Below are positions 43,418 to 53,004 of a stretch of 64,000 nucleotides of DNA, in pieces. How positions within the stretch are numbered: position 1 is the stretch's first letter; each line of letters opens with the position of its first letter. Position numbers and translations under genes: made by a program. This DNA comes from Sphingobacterium thalpophilum (GTDB lineage Bacteria > Bacteroidota > Bacteroidia > Sphingobacteriales > Sphingobacteriaceae): positions 4,774,001 to 4,838,000 of the forward strand of contig NZ_LR590484.1 in assembly GCF_901482695.1 (NCBI RefSeq). Direction: 5' to 3'. Under the pieces are notes generated by a model. That model ran no database searches. It had not been told where the DNA came from and was given only the letters and a program-made list of their open reading frames with translations.

Positions 43418-44068
43418 ATGTACAAGATCCAATCCATAGCCTTACTTGCGACAGCTAGCATGATGATAGCTGCTTGCGGAAACTCCAGCCAGAATAAAAC
43501 TGACGGTAGAGACACTGCGACAGAGAGTACGATTGAACGGGTAAGAATAGAAAAATTTACGAATGGCAAACCCGGACCGGATAAGAAGAATTTTTTCCTG
43601 CGAATCACCGATGAGGTCAAAACGGATTCAAGCCGCATCTATACAACCAAATCCTTGTATAATCAGGATACGGTAGGTATTAAAGTGGAAATAATTGATT
43701 TTATTCCTGCTGGTATTATCGATGGCCAGCCTAGTGACGATGTAGGCTTTACCAAAGGTAAAATCAAGATCAAATCCCTTGGCACACAATCCAACAATTT
43801 GGTTAAAGCTTTAGGAGATCTATTCGAGATGCCCACCGAGGAAGCATTTACAAAAGATGTCGTTCATCCCAACGTTTTTTCGTCCAATAAAGTGAATGTG
43901 GACCTATCAAAGAAAACAGCGTACAGCTTTAAGCTGTTTCTTGACAATAAAAAGGCAGCGCCAGCAGAACTTTTCTTTAATGTAGATACCTATAAGCATT
44001 CCATTGAGTTTTCCGAAAAAGATCCTTCCTTCCGTGCCGGACTGCTATCAGCATTGACGGGGAAATAA
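43418..44068 (+). CDS. Putative lipoprotein of unknown function
   Basis: A 20-residue signal ends in a lipobox (MMIAACGNSS). The 195-residue mature part is polar and strand-rich, with FFLRITDEVKTDSSRIYTTKS and KVEIIDFIPAGIIDGQP segments and a C-terminal FSEKDPSFRAGLLSALTG. I recognise no family. It is envelope-anchored by inference. A terminator follows within 100 bases, so it is a single-gene unit. Confidence 0.65.
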   Translation: MYKIQSIALLATASMMIAACGNSSQNKTDGRDTATESTIERVRIEKFTNGKPGPDKKNFFLRITDEVKTDSSRIYTTKSLYNQDTVGIKVEIIDFIPAGIIDGQPSDDVGFTKGKIKIKSLGTQSNNLVKALGDLFEMPTEEAFTKDVVHPNVFSSNKVNVDLSKKTAYSFKLFLDNKKAAPAELFFNVDTYKHSIEFSEKDPSFRAGLLSALTGK

Positions 44069-44132
44069 CAGTTGTACCAAACGGACTACTTAAAGAGCAG
44101 AAAGCAATCTCGATGCAAATTGTAAAGAAATG

Positions 44133-44163
44133 AAAAAGGTTGGGTGATGCCCAGCCTTTTTTT
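44133..44163 (+). terminator. Rho-independent terminator after the lipoprotein gene
   Basis: AAAAAGGTTGGG pairs with CCCAGCCTTTTT (one wobble) around TGATG, with a T7 tail. It lies 65 bases past the stop at 44068. Confidence 0.8.
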
Positions 44164-44205
44164 GACAGATCTCAACGTTGATGAACGTCTTAATGCTATA
44201 GGAAA

Positions 44206-44237
44206 TTTGCATACTCATCCAAAATACCCTACATTTG
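44206..44237 (+). promoter_or_regulatory. Bacteroidota-type promoter of the DUF763 gene
   Basis: TTTG (44206-44209) and TACATTTG (44230-44237) are spaced by 20 bases. The ATG is 26 bases downstream of the -7 element. Confidence 0.65.
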
Positions 44238-44263
44238 TACTAATAATTTTAGTTTTTTTTTAA

Positions 44264-45484
44264 ATGAAGCGTTCCGGTACAGCAGATTTGCCTTTACATT
44301 ATGGGAAAGTACCTCCTTGGCTTTACGAGCGCATGAGCGCTTTAGGTCGTTCAATTATTGAGGTTATTCTTTCGGATTATGGTAAGGAGGAAGTTTTGAG
44401 GCGGCTGGCAGATCCATTTTGGTTCCAGAGTTTTGGAGCAGTTTTAGGGATGGACTGGCACTCATCGGGGATTACGACATCGGTGATGGGGGCACTAAAA
44501 CGCGCCATCAATCCGGACTCACAGACCTTTGGTCTATATATATGTGGAGGCAAGGGCAAGGCATCGAGGGAAACGCCACAAGAACTGGTTGATCTGGCTC
44601 ACAGAAAGGGGCTGGATGGCACAGCGCTGACTAGGGCGAGCAGACTGGTTGCTAAAGTGGACAGTACAGCGATCCAAGACGGGTATCAATTGTATTTGCA
44701 CAACTTTATTGTGGCCGACAATGGCTGTTGGGCTGTGGTCCAGCAGGGCATGCACGAGCGTGATGGGACAGCGAGGAGGTATCATTGGCATTCAGAGAAG
44801 ATAAAATCCTTTATTGAGGAACCGCATGCGGGTATCAACGGACGTTCACAGGGCATTATTTTGAATCTGACCGATTCTGCAGCAGCTCCAAACAGGAAGG
44901 GCATTATGCGGCTTGTTAGTGACGAATCGGCGTTGAGGCCTACTGATCTCCCTAAATTGATTATGCCTAAGCACCACGACGTGCGTGCATCAGATGTGAA
45001 TTTAAAACGATTGGGAGCAATGCTTTACATTGCGCGTGAAAACCAGCTGCAGCAATTTGAAGATCTATTGTTGTTGAAAGGCATGGGACCGCGTGCCTTG
45101 CAGTCGCTCGCGTTAGTGAGTGAAGTCATTCACGGCGCTCCCGCTCGGTTTATGGATCCCGCGCGTTTCTCTTTTGCACATGGCGGAAAAGATGGGCATC
45201 CTTTTCCTGTTCCTCTTGATATATACGACAAAAGTATTCAGATGCTTCAGCGGGGAATCGAGAAATCAAAATTAGGAAATCAAGAGAAGCTCAGATCAAT
45301 CAATAAGCTTCATCAGATCGTACTGCAAACTGAACCTGATTTTACGCCACAGTTTGACATCCAGCAGGTAATAGAAGAAGAGCGGCGGAATTCGTGGCAA
45401 TATCGGGGACGTACAGTTTACGGATCTGTTAACCCGCCAGCTGGAAATGTGGCCGCAAGCGGGACACAGTTGTCTCTTTTTTAG
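44264..45484 (+). CDS. DUF763 family protein with a helix-hairpin-helix
   Basis: The opening KRSGTADLPLHYGKVPPWL and WHSSGITTSVMGALKRAI are typical of DUF763 (406 residues, family length 370-420). LLLLKGMGPRALQSLALV in the second half is a helix-hairpin-helix of the DNA-binding type (hxGhGxxxA), followed by a conserved DPARFSFAHGGKDGHPFPV. The family is widespread in archaea and some bacteria. Its function is unknown to me, and the HhH suggests nucleic acid binding. It has its own promoter and stands alone. Confidence 0.88.
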   Translation: MKRSGTADLPLHYGKVPPWLYERMSALGRSIIEVILSDYGKEEVLRRLADPFWFQSFGAVLGMDWHSSGITTSVMGALKRAINPDSQTFGLYICGGKGKASRETPQELVDLAHRKGLDGTALTRASRLVAKVDSTAIQDGYQLYLHNFIVADNGCWAVVQQGMHERDGTARRYHWHSEKIKSFIEEPHAGINGRSQGIILNLTDSAAAPNRKGIMRLVSDESALRPTDLPKLIMPKHHDVRASDVNLKRLGAMLYIARENQLQQFEDLLLLKGMGPRALQSLALVSEVIHGAPARFMDPARFSFAHGGKDGHPFPVPLDIYDKSIQMLQRGIEKSKLGNQEKLRSINKLHQIVLQTEPDFTPQFDIQQVIEEERRNSWQYRGRTVYGSVNPPAGNVAASGTQLSLF

Positions 45485-45553
45485 TCAATATCGCTTTATT
45501 GTAATCATTTTGTTAAATTGTGTTAAACCTATTCGAAATTATTTATACGCTAG

Positions 45554-45561
45554 TATATTTG
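45554..45561 (+). promoter_or_regulatory. Candidate -7 element
   Basis: TATATTTG matches TAnnTTTG and ends seven bases before the ATG of the small membrane protein gene. No -33 match is present. Confidence 0.35.
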
Positions 45562-45568
45562 CCTCGAA

Positions 45569-45967
45569 ATGAAAGCGGTCATTGCGATTATATGTTTTAT
45601 AGGCTTCTTGTTGATCAGGAGTGGCAACAGTCATGTCGTACGCAACGATTCTGATCGTCCAGCGATCAGTTTTATGTACCAGCACGGCGATGATCAGCAC
45701 AAGGACAAAATCGCTTCGGCTGTCTACCTTGATTCCCGCACAGAGGGAAACTTACCCACGGAGAATCCCCTTATCGAAGATTTTGACAGTGAGAACTTTC
45801 AATTGACAAGAAACCTGCAGATGGCCAGTGATTTTGTGACGTTGGTATTTTTTGCTGTAGTGCTTTTCATTTTTGTATTTCGGTATGCAAAGAAAATCCC
45901 TTTTTGCAATTTCTCTGCATACCTGCATCCACACCTCTATCTCCTGCAACGTAACTGGAGAATTTGA
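45569..45967 (+). CDS. Small membrane protein of unknown function
   Basis: This 132-residue protein has an N-terminal hydrophobic segment (AIIACFIGFLL type), a polar periplasmic-like stretch of about 60 residues, then a membrane helix DFVTLVFFAVVLFIFVFRYA and a short basic and aromatic tail. I recognise no family. It lies 175 bases upstream of the RND operon on the same strand, with no terminator seen between them. Confidence 0.55.
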   Translation: MKAVIAIICFIGFLLIRSGNSHVVRNDSDRPAISFMYQHGDDQHKDKIASAVYLDSRTEGNLPTENPLIEDFDSENFQLTRNLQMASDFVTLVFFAVVLFIFVFRYAKKIPFCNFSAYLHPHLYLLQRNWRI

Positions 45968-46142
45968 TAGCTAACCCCTGAAATGTCTCGATTTTAGTCT
46001 TTCTGAACCGTTGGCGGTTTAGGATGATGCTATTCCATTTTTATTAGTAGCTCCCTAGCGCCTTTGGTAGCTCAAATTGAAGGCATTTCAACCACTCACA
46101 TAAACAAACAATTCAACTTATTTTTAATTAGTCGTTTTTACA

Positions 46143-47225
46143 ATGAAAAGAGTATTTATGCTCATGAGTTTGGCTGCTTTGCTATGCCAAATTGGGTGCA
46201 CTTCCAAGAAGGAAGAAAAAGAAGAAAAGGAAAAATTTAATGTGACATCGGCAGTTGAAATGGATACCATCATCCGGAAAGACTTTGTGTCTCAGATCCG
46301 GTCGTTCCGGAATATTGAACTGCGTGCACAGGAAAAAGGTTATCTGGAGCAGATTTTCGTGGATGAAGGCCAATTTGTACGTAAAGGCCAACTTTTATTT
46401 CGCATCATGCCTAAGATGTACGAGGCGGAATATAGAAAATCGCTGGCAGAGGTCAATGTAGCAGATATCGAGGTTCAGAACACAAAGACTCTTGCCGACA
46501 AAAATGTCGTTTCCCCAAATGAACTGGCAATGGCCAAAGCCAAGCTTGAGCAAGCGAAAGCTGCTGCTGCCATTGCCAAGCTACATCTTTCTTTTACAGA
46601 AATACGGGCTCCATTTGATGGCACGATCGACCGGATACCATTGAAACTGGGCAGTCTGGTTGACGAAGGCGAGCTGCTGACAAGTCTGTCTGACAACAGT
46701 CAAATGCTTGTGTATTTTAATGTGTCAGAACCCGAATATCTTAGTTACCAAACAAATGTCAGTAAACGTGGCGACACTCATGTATCGTTACAACTTGCCA
46801 ACAATGAGCTGTTTACCGAACAGGGTTTGGTCGAGACTATTGAAAGTGAATTTGACAGCGAAACGGGTAACATTGCATTTCGAGCACGGTTTCCGAATCC
46901 CAACCGGCTTCTCAGACATGGCGAAAGCGGTAAAGTCGTAATGAGCTTTCCGTTAAAACAGGCGTTGATCATTCCGCAGAAAGCAACCTATGAATTGCAG
47001 GACCGCAAGTATGTCTACATAGTGGACAAAGACGGGAAACTTAAAGCACGACATATAACCATCGGCAATTCACTGCCCGACCTTTATATAGTAACGGGCG
47101 GACTTGAGAAGGAAGATAGATTTCTACTTGATGGTATCCAGAAAGCAAAAGAGGATGAGAAGATCTCCTATAATTTTGTGCAGCCTAGAAATGCTATCTC
47201 TGATTTGAAGTTAAAAACTGAATAA
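46143..47225 (+). CDS. RND efflux periplasmic adaptor (membrane fusion protein)
   Basis: This 360-residue lipoprotein (lipobox region LLCQIGCTSKK) has the HlyD/MFP layout. A lipoyl half (EKGYLEQIFVDEGQFVRKGQLLFRI), a helical hairpin rich in Ala and Lys (residues about 100-145), the second lipoyl half (EIRAPFDGTIDRIPLKLGSLV) and beta-barrel and membrane-proximal domains follow in order. It bridges the inner-membrane pump and the outer-membrane channel. It is the first gene of the MFP-RND-OMF operon; the pump gene starts 20 bases later. Confidence 0.95.
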   Translation: MKRVFMLMSLAALLCQIGCTSKKEEKEEKEKFNVTSAVEMDTIIRKDFVSQIRSFRNIELRAQEKGYLEQIFVDEGQFVRKGQLLFRIMPKMYEAEYRKSLAEVNVADIEVQNTKTLADKNVVSPNELAMAKAKLEQAKAAAAIAKLHLSFTEIRAPFDGTIDRIPLKLGSLVDEGELLTSLSDNSQMLVYFNVSEPEYLSYQTNVSKRGDTHVSLQLANNELFTEQGLVETIESEFDSETGNIAFRARFPNPNRLLRHGESGKVVMSFPLKQALIIPQKATYELQDRKYVYIVDKDGKLKARHITIGNSLPDLYIVTGGLEKEDRFLLDGIQKAKEDEKISYNFVQPRNAISDLKLKTE

Positions 47226-47245
47226 CCCTTTTACTTGTAATTACT

Positions 47246-50200
47246 ATGTTTAGTCGTTTTATAAATCGGCCGGTTCTGTCCATTGTCATTTCGATGATTA
47301 TCGTGTTTCTCGGCATTTTGTCAATGGTACAACTGCCGGTGACACAGTTTCCTTCTATATCACCGCCCAAAGTAAACATCACAGCCGAATATCCCGGGGC
47401 TAATGGCGAACTTATGATCAAGTCCGTCATCATACCACTTGAAAGAGCTATCAATGGAGTACCGGGGATGAAGTATATGGCTTCGGATGCCGGCAATGAT
47501 GGGGAGGCCAGCATACAGGTTGTCTTTAACCTGGGGACTGATCCTAATCAGGCTTCTCTGAATGTACAGAACCGCGTGGCTTCCGTTGTGAATAAGCTGC
47601 CACCCATTGTCGTGCGTGAAGGGGTAAAGATAACCCGCGAGGAATCCAATATGCTGATGTACATCAACCTGTTCAGTAAGGATAAGGAGCTTGATGGCAA
47701 TTTTATGTACAATTATGCCGATATGAACATTGTATCAGAGCTGCGCCGTGTAGATGGAGTAGGGGTTGCCAATATCTTAGGTACACGGGAGCTGGCCATG
47801 CGCGTTTGGTTGAAGCCCGACCGAATGACTGCCTACAAGATTTCGGCAGAGGAAGTCATGAAGGCCTTATCGGAGCAAAGTCTGGAAGCCTCGCCCGGCA
47901 AAGCCGGTGAGTCGTCGGGTATAACATCCCAGTCATTTGAATATGTACTGAAATATCCGGGGCGTTTTACTACTCCGGAAGGCTACGGAAATATCGTGCT
48001 CCGGACGAATAGTAACGGGGAGATGCTCCGTCTTAAGGACGTGGCTGATATTAAATTTGGTTCAGCGATGTATGATATTTACTCAACGTTGAATGGCAAG
48101 CCTTCTGCAGCCATTGTACTCAAGCAGTCCTATGGTAGCAATGCATCGCAGGTGATTCAGGACGTAAAAGATAAAATGAAAGAGCTTAAAGCCTCCTTTC
48201 CGAAAGGGCTGGATTATGAGATCAGCTACGATGTGTCTAAATTTTTGGATGCATCTATGGAGAAAGTGATCCATACGCTGATCGAAGCATTCGTCCTTGT
48301 TGCCATTGTCGTCTTTTTATTCCTGGGGGACTGGCGCTCAACACTTATTCCAACGATTGCCGTCCCGGTGTCACTCGTGGGTTCGTTTTTGTTCATGCAG
48401 TTCTTTGGTATCACGATCAACTTAATCACTTTGTTTGCACTTGTTTTGGCCATAGGCGTCGTGGTAGATGATGCCATTGTGGTTATCGAAGCCGTGCACG
48501 CGAAGATGGAAGAGCTCCATATTTCGGCTTACAAGGCCACAAAAAAGGCCATGCATGAGATCAGCGGTGCAATTATCGCGATCACTTTTCTGATGGCAGC
48601 AGTATTTATTCCGGTGGCTTTCATGTCTGGCCCTGTGGGGATATTCTATCGACAGTTTTCCATTACGATGGCTACCTCCATTATACTTTCAGGAGTGGTA
48701 GCCCTGACGTTAACTCCTGCGCTCTGCGCCATAATGTTACAGAACAATCACGGAAAAGCACGCAAACAATCGGCCGTGGACCGTTTTTTGGAAGCCTTCA
48801 ACAGACTTTTCGATAAAATGTCCAACAAATACGTGTATTTGCTTAAAGGTATTGTTGACAAAAGATTATTTACTTTCGTAGTATTGATCAGTTTTTGTAT
48901 CGGTGCCTATTTTTTGAACAATTCGGTACCCGCGGGCTTTATCCCAAATGAAGATCAGGGGATGATCTATGCTATTATCCAGACGCCTCCGGGATCTACA
49001 CTTGAGCGAACTAATCTCGCCGCACAGACTTTACAAAAAGAGGCAGAAGACATCGATGGTGTCCAATCCGTATCCTCATTGGCAGGATATGAGATATTGA
49101 CAGAAGGAACAGGTGCAAATACCGGCACTTGTCTGATTAATTTAAAGAGCTGGGAAGAGCGCAAAGAATCCTCGCAGGAGATTATTGAACAACTTGAGCA
49201 AGCTGCGAAAAATATCCCCGGTGCTTCTATTGAGTTTTTTCAGCCACCAGCGGTACCGGGCTATGGAGCGGCTGGTGGATTTGAGCTGCGTCTGCTTGAT
49301 AAAGCAGGCTCGGGTGATTATAAAAGAATGGAGACCGTAAGTAAAGAGTTTGTCCAGGAACTGAATAAACGTCCCGAACTTTCCTCCGTATTTACCTTTT
49401 ACAGTGCAAGTTTCCCACAGTACATGCTACATATTGACAACGATATGGCGCAATTGAAAGGTGTTACCATCGAAAATGCGTTGAATACCCTTTCTACCCT
49501 CGTCGGCAGCAACTACGAGACTAATTTTATTAAGTATGACCGACAATATAAGGTTATGGTGCAGGCACTGCCACAGTACCGGGCATTGCCCGAAGATATC
49601 CTGAAACTCTACGTGAAAAATGAGAAAGATGAGATGGTTCCGTTTTCGGCTTTCATGCACATGGAAAAAGTATACGGCCTTTCAGAAATCACCCGCCATA
49701 ACATGTATCTGGCATCAGAAATATCAGGATCTGCGGCGGCAGGCTATAGCAGTGGAGAAGCGATTCAGGTCGTCAATGAAGTCGCAGCCAAGACCCTGCC
49801 CAACGGGTATGGTATAGACTGGGCTGGTATTTCCAAAGATCAGGTAGGCCGAGGTAATCAAGCGATTTATATCTTTTTGATTTGTCTTGGCTTCGTTTAT
49901 CTGATCCTTTCGGCTCAGTACGAAAGCTTTATTATGCCATTTGCTGTATTACTTTCGCTACCCATTGGAATTTTCGGAGCGTTTTTTCTCCTCAAATTAC
50001 TAGGTCTCGAAAACAATATCTACGCACAGGTCGCATTGGTTATGCTTATTGGCTTGCTTGGGAAGAATGCAGTGTTAATTGTCGAATTTGCCGTACAGCG
50101 GCACAGCCAAGGATTGAGCATTATTGAAGCTGCGCTGGAAGGAGCTAAAGTAAGGTTTAGGCCAATTTTAATGACTTCGTTTGCATTTATCGCCGGCTTA

Positions 50201-50410
50201 ATACCTTTGGTACTGGCTTCCGGTCCCGGAGCAGTGGGCAACCGAACAATCGGCACTGCCGCGGCGGGCGGGATGTTATTCGGCACGGTGTTCGGCATAC
50301 TTGTCATACCGGGCCTCTATTTTATTTTTGGAACTCTGGCGTCCAGACGTAAACTTATTAAACACGAGGATGAAAATCCGTTAACAGAAGAAATAGATCA
50401 CAATGTTTAG
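47246..50410 (+). CDS. RND-type multidrug efflux pump, HAE1 family
   Basis: The 1054 residues have the AcrB/MexB order: FINRPVLSIVISMIIVFLGI as helix 1, a large porter domain, GVVVDDAIVVIEAVHAKMEE with the helix 4 aspartates that carry protons, a second porter domain starting near 570 (FIPNEDQGM), and GLLGKNAVLIVEFA with the helix 10 lysine. Twelve membrane helices are evident. The pump exports amphipathic compounds by proton exchange. It sits between its adaptor and outer-membrane partner, and the OMF start lies inside its last codons. No regulator such as TetR or AraC adjoins the operon. Confidence 0.97.
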   Translation: MFSRFINRPVLSIVISMIIVFLGILSMVQLPVTQFPSISPPKVNITAEYPGANGELMIKSVIIPLERAINGVPGMKYMASDAGNDGEASIQVVFNLGTDPNQASLNVQNRVASVVNKLPPIVVREGVKITREESNMLMYINLFSKDKELDGNFMYNYADMNIVSELRRVDGVGVANILGTRELAMRVWLKPDRMTAYKISAEEVMKALSEQSLEASPGKAGESSGITSQSFEYVLKYPGRFTTPEGYGNIVLRTNSNGEMLRLKDVADIKFGSAMYDIYSTLNGKPSAAIVLKQSYGSNASQVIQDVKDKMKELKASFPKGLDYEISYDVSKFLDASMEKVIHTLIEAFVLVAIVVFLFLGDWRSTLIPTIAVPVSLVGSFLFMQFFGITINLITLFALVLAIGVVVDDAIVVIEAVHAKMEELHISAYKATKKAMHEISGAIIAITFLMAAVFIPVAFMSGPVGIFYRQFSITMATSIILSGVVALTLTPALCAIMLQNNHGKARKQSAVDRFLEAFNRLFDKMSNKYVYLLKGIVDKRLFTFVVLISFCIGAYFLNNSVPAGFIPNEDQGMIYAIIQTPPGSTLERTNLAAQTLQKEAEDIDGVQSVSSLAGYEILTEGTGANTGTCLINLKSWEERKESSQEIIEQLEQAAKNIPGASIEFFQPPAVPGYGAAGGFELRLLDKAGSGDYKRMETVSKEFVQELNKRPELSSVFTFYSASFPQYMLHIDNDMAQLKGVTIENALNTLSTLVGSNYETNFIKYDRQYKVMVQALPQYRALPEDILKLYVKNEKDEMVPFSAFMHMEKVYGLSEITRHNMYLASEISGSAAAGYSSGEAIQVVNEVAAKTLPNGYGIDWAGISKDQVGRGNQAIYIFLICLGFVYLILSAQYESFIMPFAVLLSLPIGIFGAFFLLKLLGLENNIYAQVALVMLIGLLGKNAVLIVEFAVQRHSQGLSIIEAALEGAKVRFRPILMTSFAFIAGLIPLVLASGPGAVGNRTIGTAAAGGMLFGTVFGILVIPGLYFIFGTLASRRKLIKHEDENPLTEEIDHNV

Positions 50411-51842
50411 TCAACGAAATATACAATGGGGATTAGGGATATGGCTATGTGCATCAGCCGCTGCCTGCAGTGTGCCTAAGGCGACCCAGATCCATGAAAA
50501 CAATACGATGCCCCAGCAGTTCGGCGGGACGGTAGCTACTGATACGGTCAACTCGGCATCAGTAAAATGGCGTGAATTTTTTACTGATCCCAATCTTGTG
50601 GCCCTCATAGATACCGCCCTCAAAAATAATCAAGAACTGCAAGTGACTCTGCAGGAGCTGGCAATAGCCAAAAATGATATTCTATTGCGTAAAGGGGCCC
50701 TGAAGCCCACAGTTGGATTGCGTGCTGGTGGCGGGGTTGAAAAGGTGGGCCGTTATACCAGTCAGGGTGCCGGCGACGCCAGCACCGAAATCGCGCCCGG
50801 GAAAGAAATGCCCGATCCACTCGGCGATTTGACTATAGGTGCCTATGCGAGCTGGGAAATAGATGTCTGGAAAAAGCTGAAAGACTCTGAGCAGGCTGCA
50901 TTAAATCGTTACCTTGCTACAGTGGAGGGTAAAAATTTTGTATTGAGCAGCTTGATCGCTGAAGTAGCCCGTTCATACTATGAACTGTTGGCACTAGATA
51001 ATCAACTGGCGATAATAAGGGAGAATATCGCCGTACAAGATAATGCGCTAGGAGTCATTAAATTACAGAAACAGGCAGCTCGGGTAACTGAGCTGGCTGT
51101 TCAGAAGTTTGAAGCGGAGGTGTTGAAAACTAAGGGAATGGAATATGAAACACGCCAGCAGATCAAGGAAACAGAAAACCGCATTAACTTTCTACTGGGC
51201 CGTTTCCCGCAGGAGATAAAACGTGACAAAGAGACCTTTGCCAATTTGATTCCCAACAAAGTCCAGACAGGATTACCAAGTCAGCTACTGAGCAACCGAC
51301 CCGACATCCGGGAGGCTGAATATGAGCTGGCAGCTGCGAAGCTCGATGTGCAGATTGCACGGAAGGAGTTTTATCCCTCGCTGGAAATCTCAGCGGCTCT
51401 GGGGCTTCAGGCTTTTAAACCATCTTACCTGCTGAAAATGCCAGAATCGATATTGTATAATATTATTGGGGAAATGGCGGCCCCATTGCTGAATAAGAAC
51501 GGGTTGAAAGCAGAGTTCAACACAGCCAACGCCAAGCAGATACAGGCCGTATACAACTACCAAAAGGTTATTCTGAATGCCTATCTGGAAGTATCGACCC
51601 AACTGTCCAACGTAGAAAATCTCGGTAGAAGCTACGATTTCAAAACCAAAGAAGTTGATGTGCTCAATAACTCTGTGGGCGTGTCAAATGATCTCTTCAA
51701 ATCTGCACGAGCAGATTATATGGAGGTATTGATGACACAACGCGATGTGCTGGACGCTAAATTGGAACTAATTGAGACAAAGAAGCAGCAGCTCAATGCT
51801 GTTGTGAATATCTATAAAGATTTGGGAGGAGGCTGGAAATAA
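50403..51842 (+). CDS. Outer-membrane efflux channel, NodT/OprM family
   Basis: This 479-residue TolC-like protein begins with a lipoprotein-type signal (LCASAAACSVP). It has the two repeated helical halves expected of the family; ASWEIDVWKKLKDS and LLSNRPDIREAEYELAAAKLDVQIARKEFYPS are the diagnostic OEP/NodT signatures. It overlaps the pump gene by eight bases and completes the tripartite exporter. A small hairpin follows. Confidence 0.95.
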   Translation: MFSQRNIQWGLGIWLCASAAACSVPKATQIHENNTMPQQFGGTVATDTVNSASVKWREFFTDPNLVALIDTALKNNQELQVTLQELAIAKNDILLRKGALKPTVGLRAGGGVEKVGRYTSQGAGDASTEIAPGKEMPDPLGDLTIGAYASWEIDVWKKLKDSEQAALNRYLATVEGKNFVLSSLIAEVARSYYELLALDNQLAIIRENIAVQDNALGVIKLQKQAARVTELAVQKFEAEVLKTKGMEYETRQQIKETENRINFLLGRFPQEIKRDKETFANLIPNKVQTGLPSQLLSNRPDIREAEYELAAAKLDVQIARKEFYPSLEISAALGLQAFKPSYLLKMPESILYNIIGEMAAPLLNKNGLKAEFNTANAKQIQAVYNYQKVILNAYLEVSTQLSNVENLGRSYDFKTKEVDVLNNSVGVSNDLFKSARADYMEVLMTQRDVLDAKLELIETKKQQLNAVVNIYKDLGGGWK

Positions 51843-51859
51843 GTTGTTTGTTTGAATGG

Positions 51860-51880
51860 ACCCCGCTAGGCGGGGTTCTT
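51860..51880 (+). terminator. Terminator of the RND operon
   Basis: ACCCCGC pairs with GCGGGGT around a TAG loop, then TTCTT. It is 18 bases after the stop of the outer-membrane channel gene. Confidence 0.65.
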
Positions 51881-51940
51881 CCATGATCTGTTTGGTGGAA
51901 AAGCGCATTCTGCTAGGGAAGAAGGCCAGCTGATGAAACA

Positions 51941-51967
51941 AAAATGCCCCAGCAGGGGGGGCATTGA
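51941..51967 (-). terminator. Terminator of the CMD gene
   Basis: AATGCCCC (51943-51950) pairs with GGGGCATT (51958-51965). Read leftwards it is followed by a TTTTG tail. It lies 22 bases past the leftward stop at 51989. Confidence 0.7.
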
Positions 51968-51988
51968 GGTGATTGTAGCACAAGATCT

Positions 51989-52429
51989 CTACTTCAGTAA
52001 TTCAAGATGCGTGCTAATACCGATCCTGTTCCAGGCATTGATTGTGATGATGGCCAGGATAATCTCTGCAATTTGCTTTTCATCAAAAAACTCTTTCGCT
52101 TTTTCAAAGGTTTTGTCTGTAAGACCTTGTTGGTGAATCAAAGTGATCTCTTCCGTCATTTTCAATAATACCCGCTCTTCGTCAGAGAATAATTCCGTCT
52201 CCCACCAAGCACTCAGTAGGAATATGCGCTGAGCAGTTTCGCCGAGTTTTAAGGCATCTTTGCTGTGCATGTCCAGGCAGAAGGCACAGCCATTAATCTG
52301 AGAAGCCCTGATTTTGATCAGTTCTTTCTGTATGGGCGTCAAGGAAATTGTTTCGAGGTAAGTTTCGAGTCCCATCATTGCCTTGTAGGCTGCAGTATTT
52401 ACCTTCGCAATATTTAGTCGTGTTGCCAT
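51989..52429 (-). CDS. Carboxymuconolactone decarboxylase / AhpD-like protein
   Basis: This 146-residue protein has the CMD core: IKIRASQINGCAFCLDMHSKDALKLG contains the CxxC and the nearby histidine that act as a peroxidase-type redox site in AhpD. TMAxxLPNTxAY-like features are replaced by a plain N-terminal helix. It is likely a small cytoplasmic thiol peroxidase or reductase. It is monocistronic with its own terminator; the VOC gene on the same strand is 94 bases upstream. The true substrate is unknown. Confidence 0.88.
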   Translation of the reverse strand: MATRLNIAKVNTAAYKAMMGLETYLETISLTPIQKELIKIRASQINGCAFCLDMHSKDALKLGETAQRIFLLSAWWETELFSDEERVLLKMTEEITLIHQQGLTDKTFEKAKEFFDEKQIAEIILAIITINAWNRIGISTHLELLK

Positions 52430-52523
52430 AGTAATATATTTTGATAAAGCAAAATTGGCACAAATCCAGAGTAATAAAGTTAAACTGGTTTAAGAAAGTA
52501 AGGTATTTTACAATGTGGCTATA

Positions 52524-52889
52524 TCATTCGGAGATAATTAAGTAATAATTGTCAGGGTCACGTAGAATAAACTGGTGTTTTAGCGAATTCTCATTATAGT
52601 GGATTTCTTTTTCGAAGGTAGCATCCAGGGCAATAGCCTGGTCAAATATTTCCTGTAGCTTATCGGTCCGAAAAAACAGAATCAGTCCATTCCCGGCGTG
52701 TTCTGGACGCCGCATTGTTGGATGATCATGCTCTCCCCATTTATGAAGGCAGAGTAACACCCGTTCTTCATCAGTGAGTATATCAAAAGTATCACCGCCA
52801 TGTGCGCTGGTGCAACCGAGCAGCTTTTGATAAAAGGCGGAACTTCTGGAGACACTTTCAACTGCGATAATGGTTTCCGTTCTGATCAT
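52524..52889 (-). CDS. VOC-family (glyoxalase/bleomycin resistance) protein
   Basis: This 121-residue protein has the two paired beta-alpha-beta units of the VOC fold: ETIIAVESVSRSSAFYQKLLG at the start and HQFILRDPDNYYLIIS at the end, the latter being the standard (F)xDPDGxxxxL ending. The first metal histidine position is not obvious, since the N-terminus reads IIAVESVS where others have H. It is a putative dioxygenase, isomerase or drug-binding protein with an unknown substrate. Confidence 0.85.
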   Translation of the reverse strand: MIRTETIIAVESVSRSSAFYQKLLGCTSAHGGDTFDILTDEERVLLCLHKWGEHDHPTMRRPEHAGNGLILFFRTDKLQEIFDQAIALDATFEKEIHYNENSLKHQFILRDPDNYYLIISE

Positions 52890-53004
52890 GGCGTATTTGA
52901 TTTGGTTTAATCAGGAATTTTTGGGACTAAATAGGAAGCTCAACTCCTTTCCGGATAAACACGCTTGCCCTTGATTCCGTTTCGTTTATTTAAGATAATG
53001 AGTT

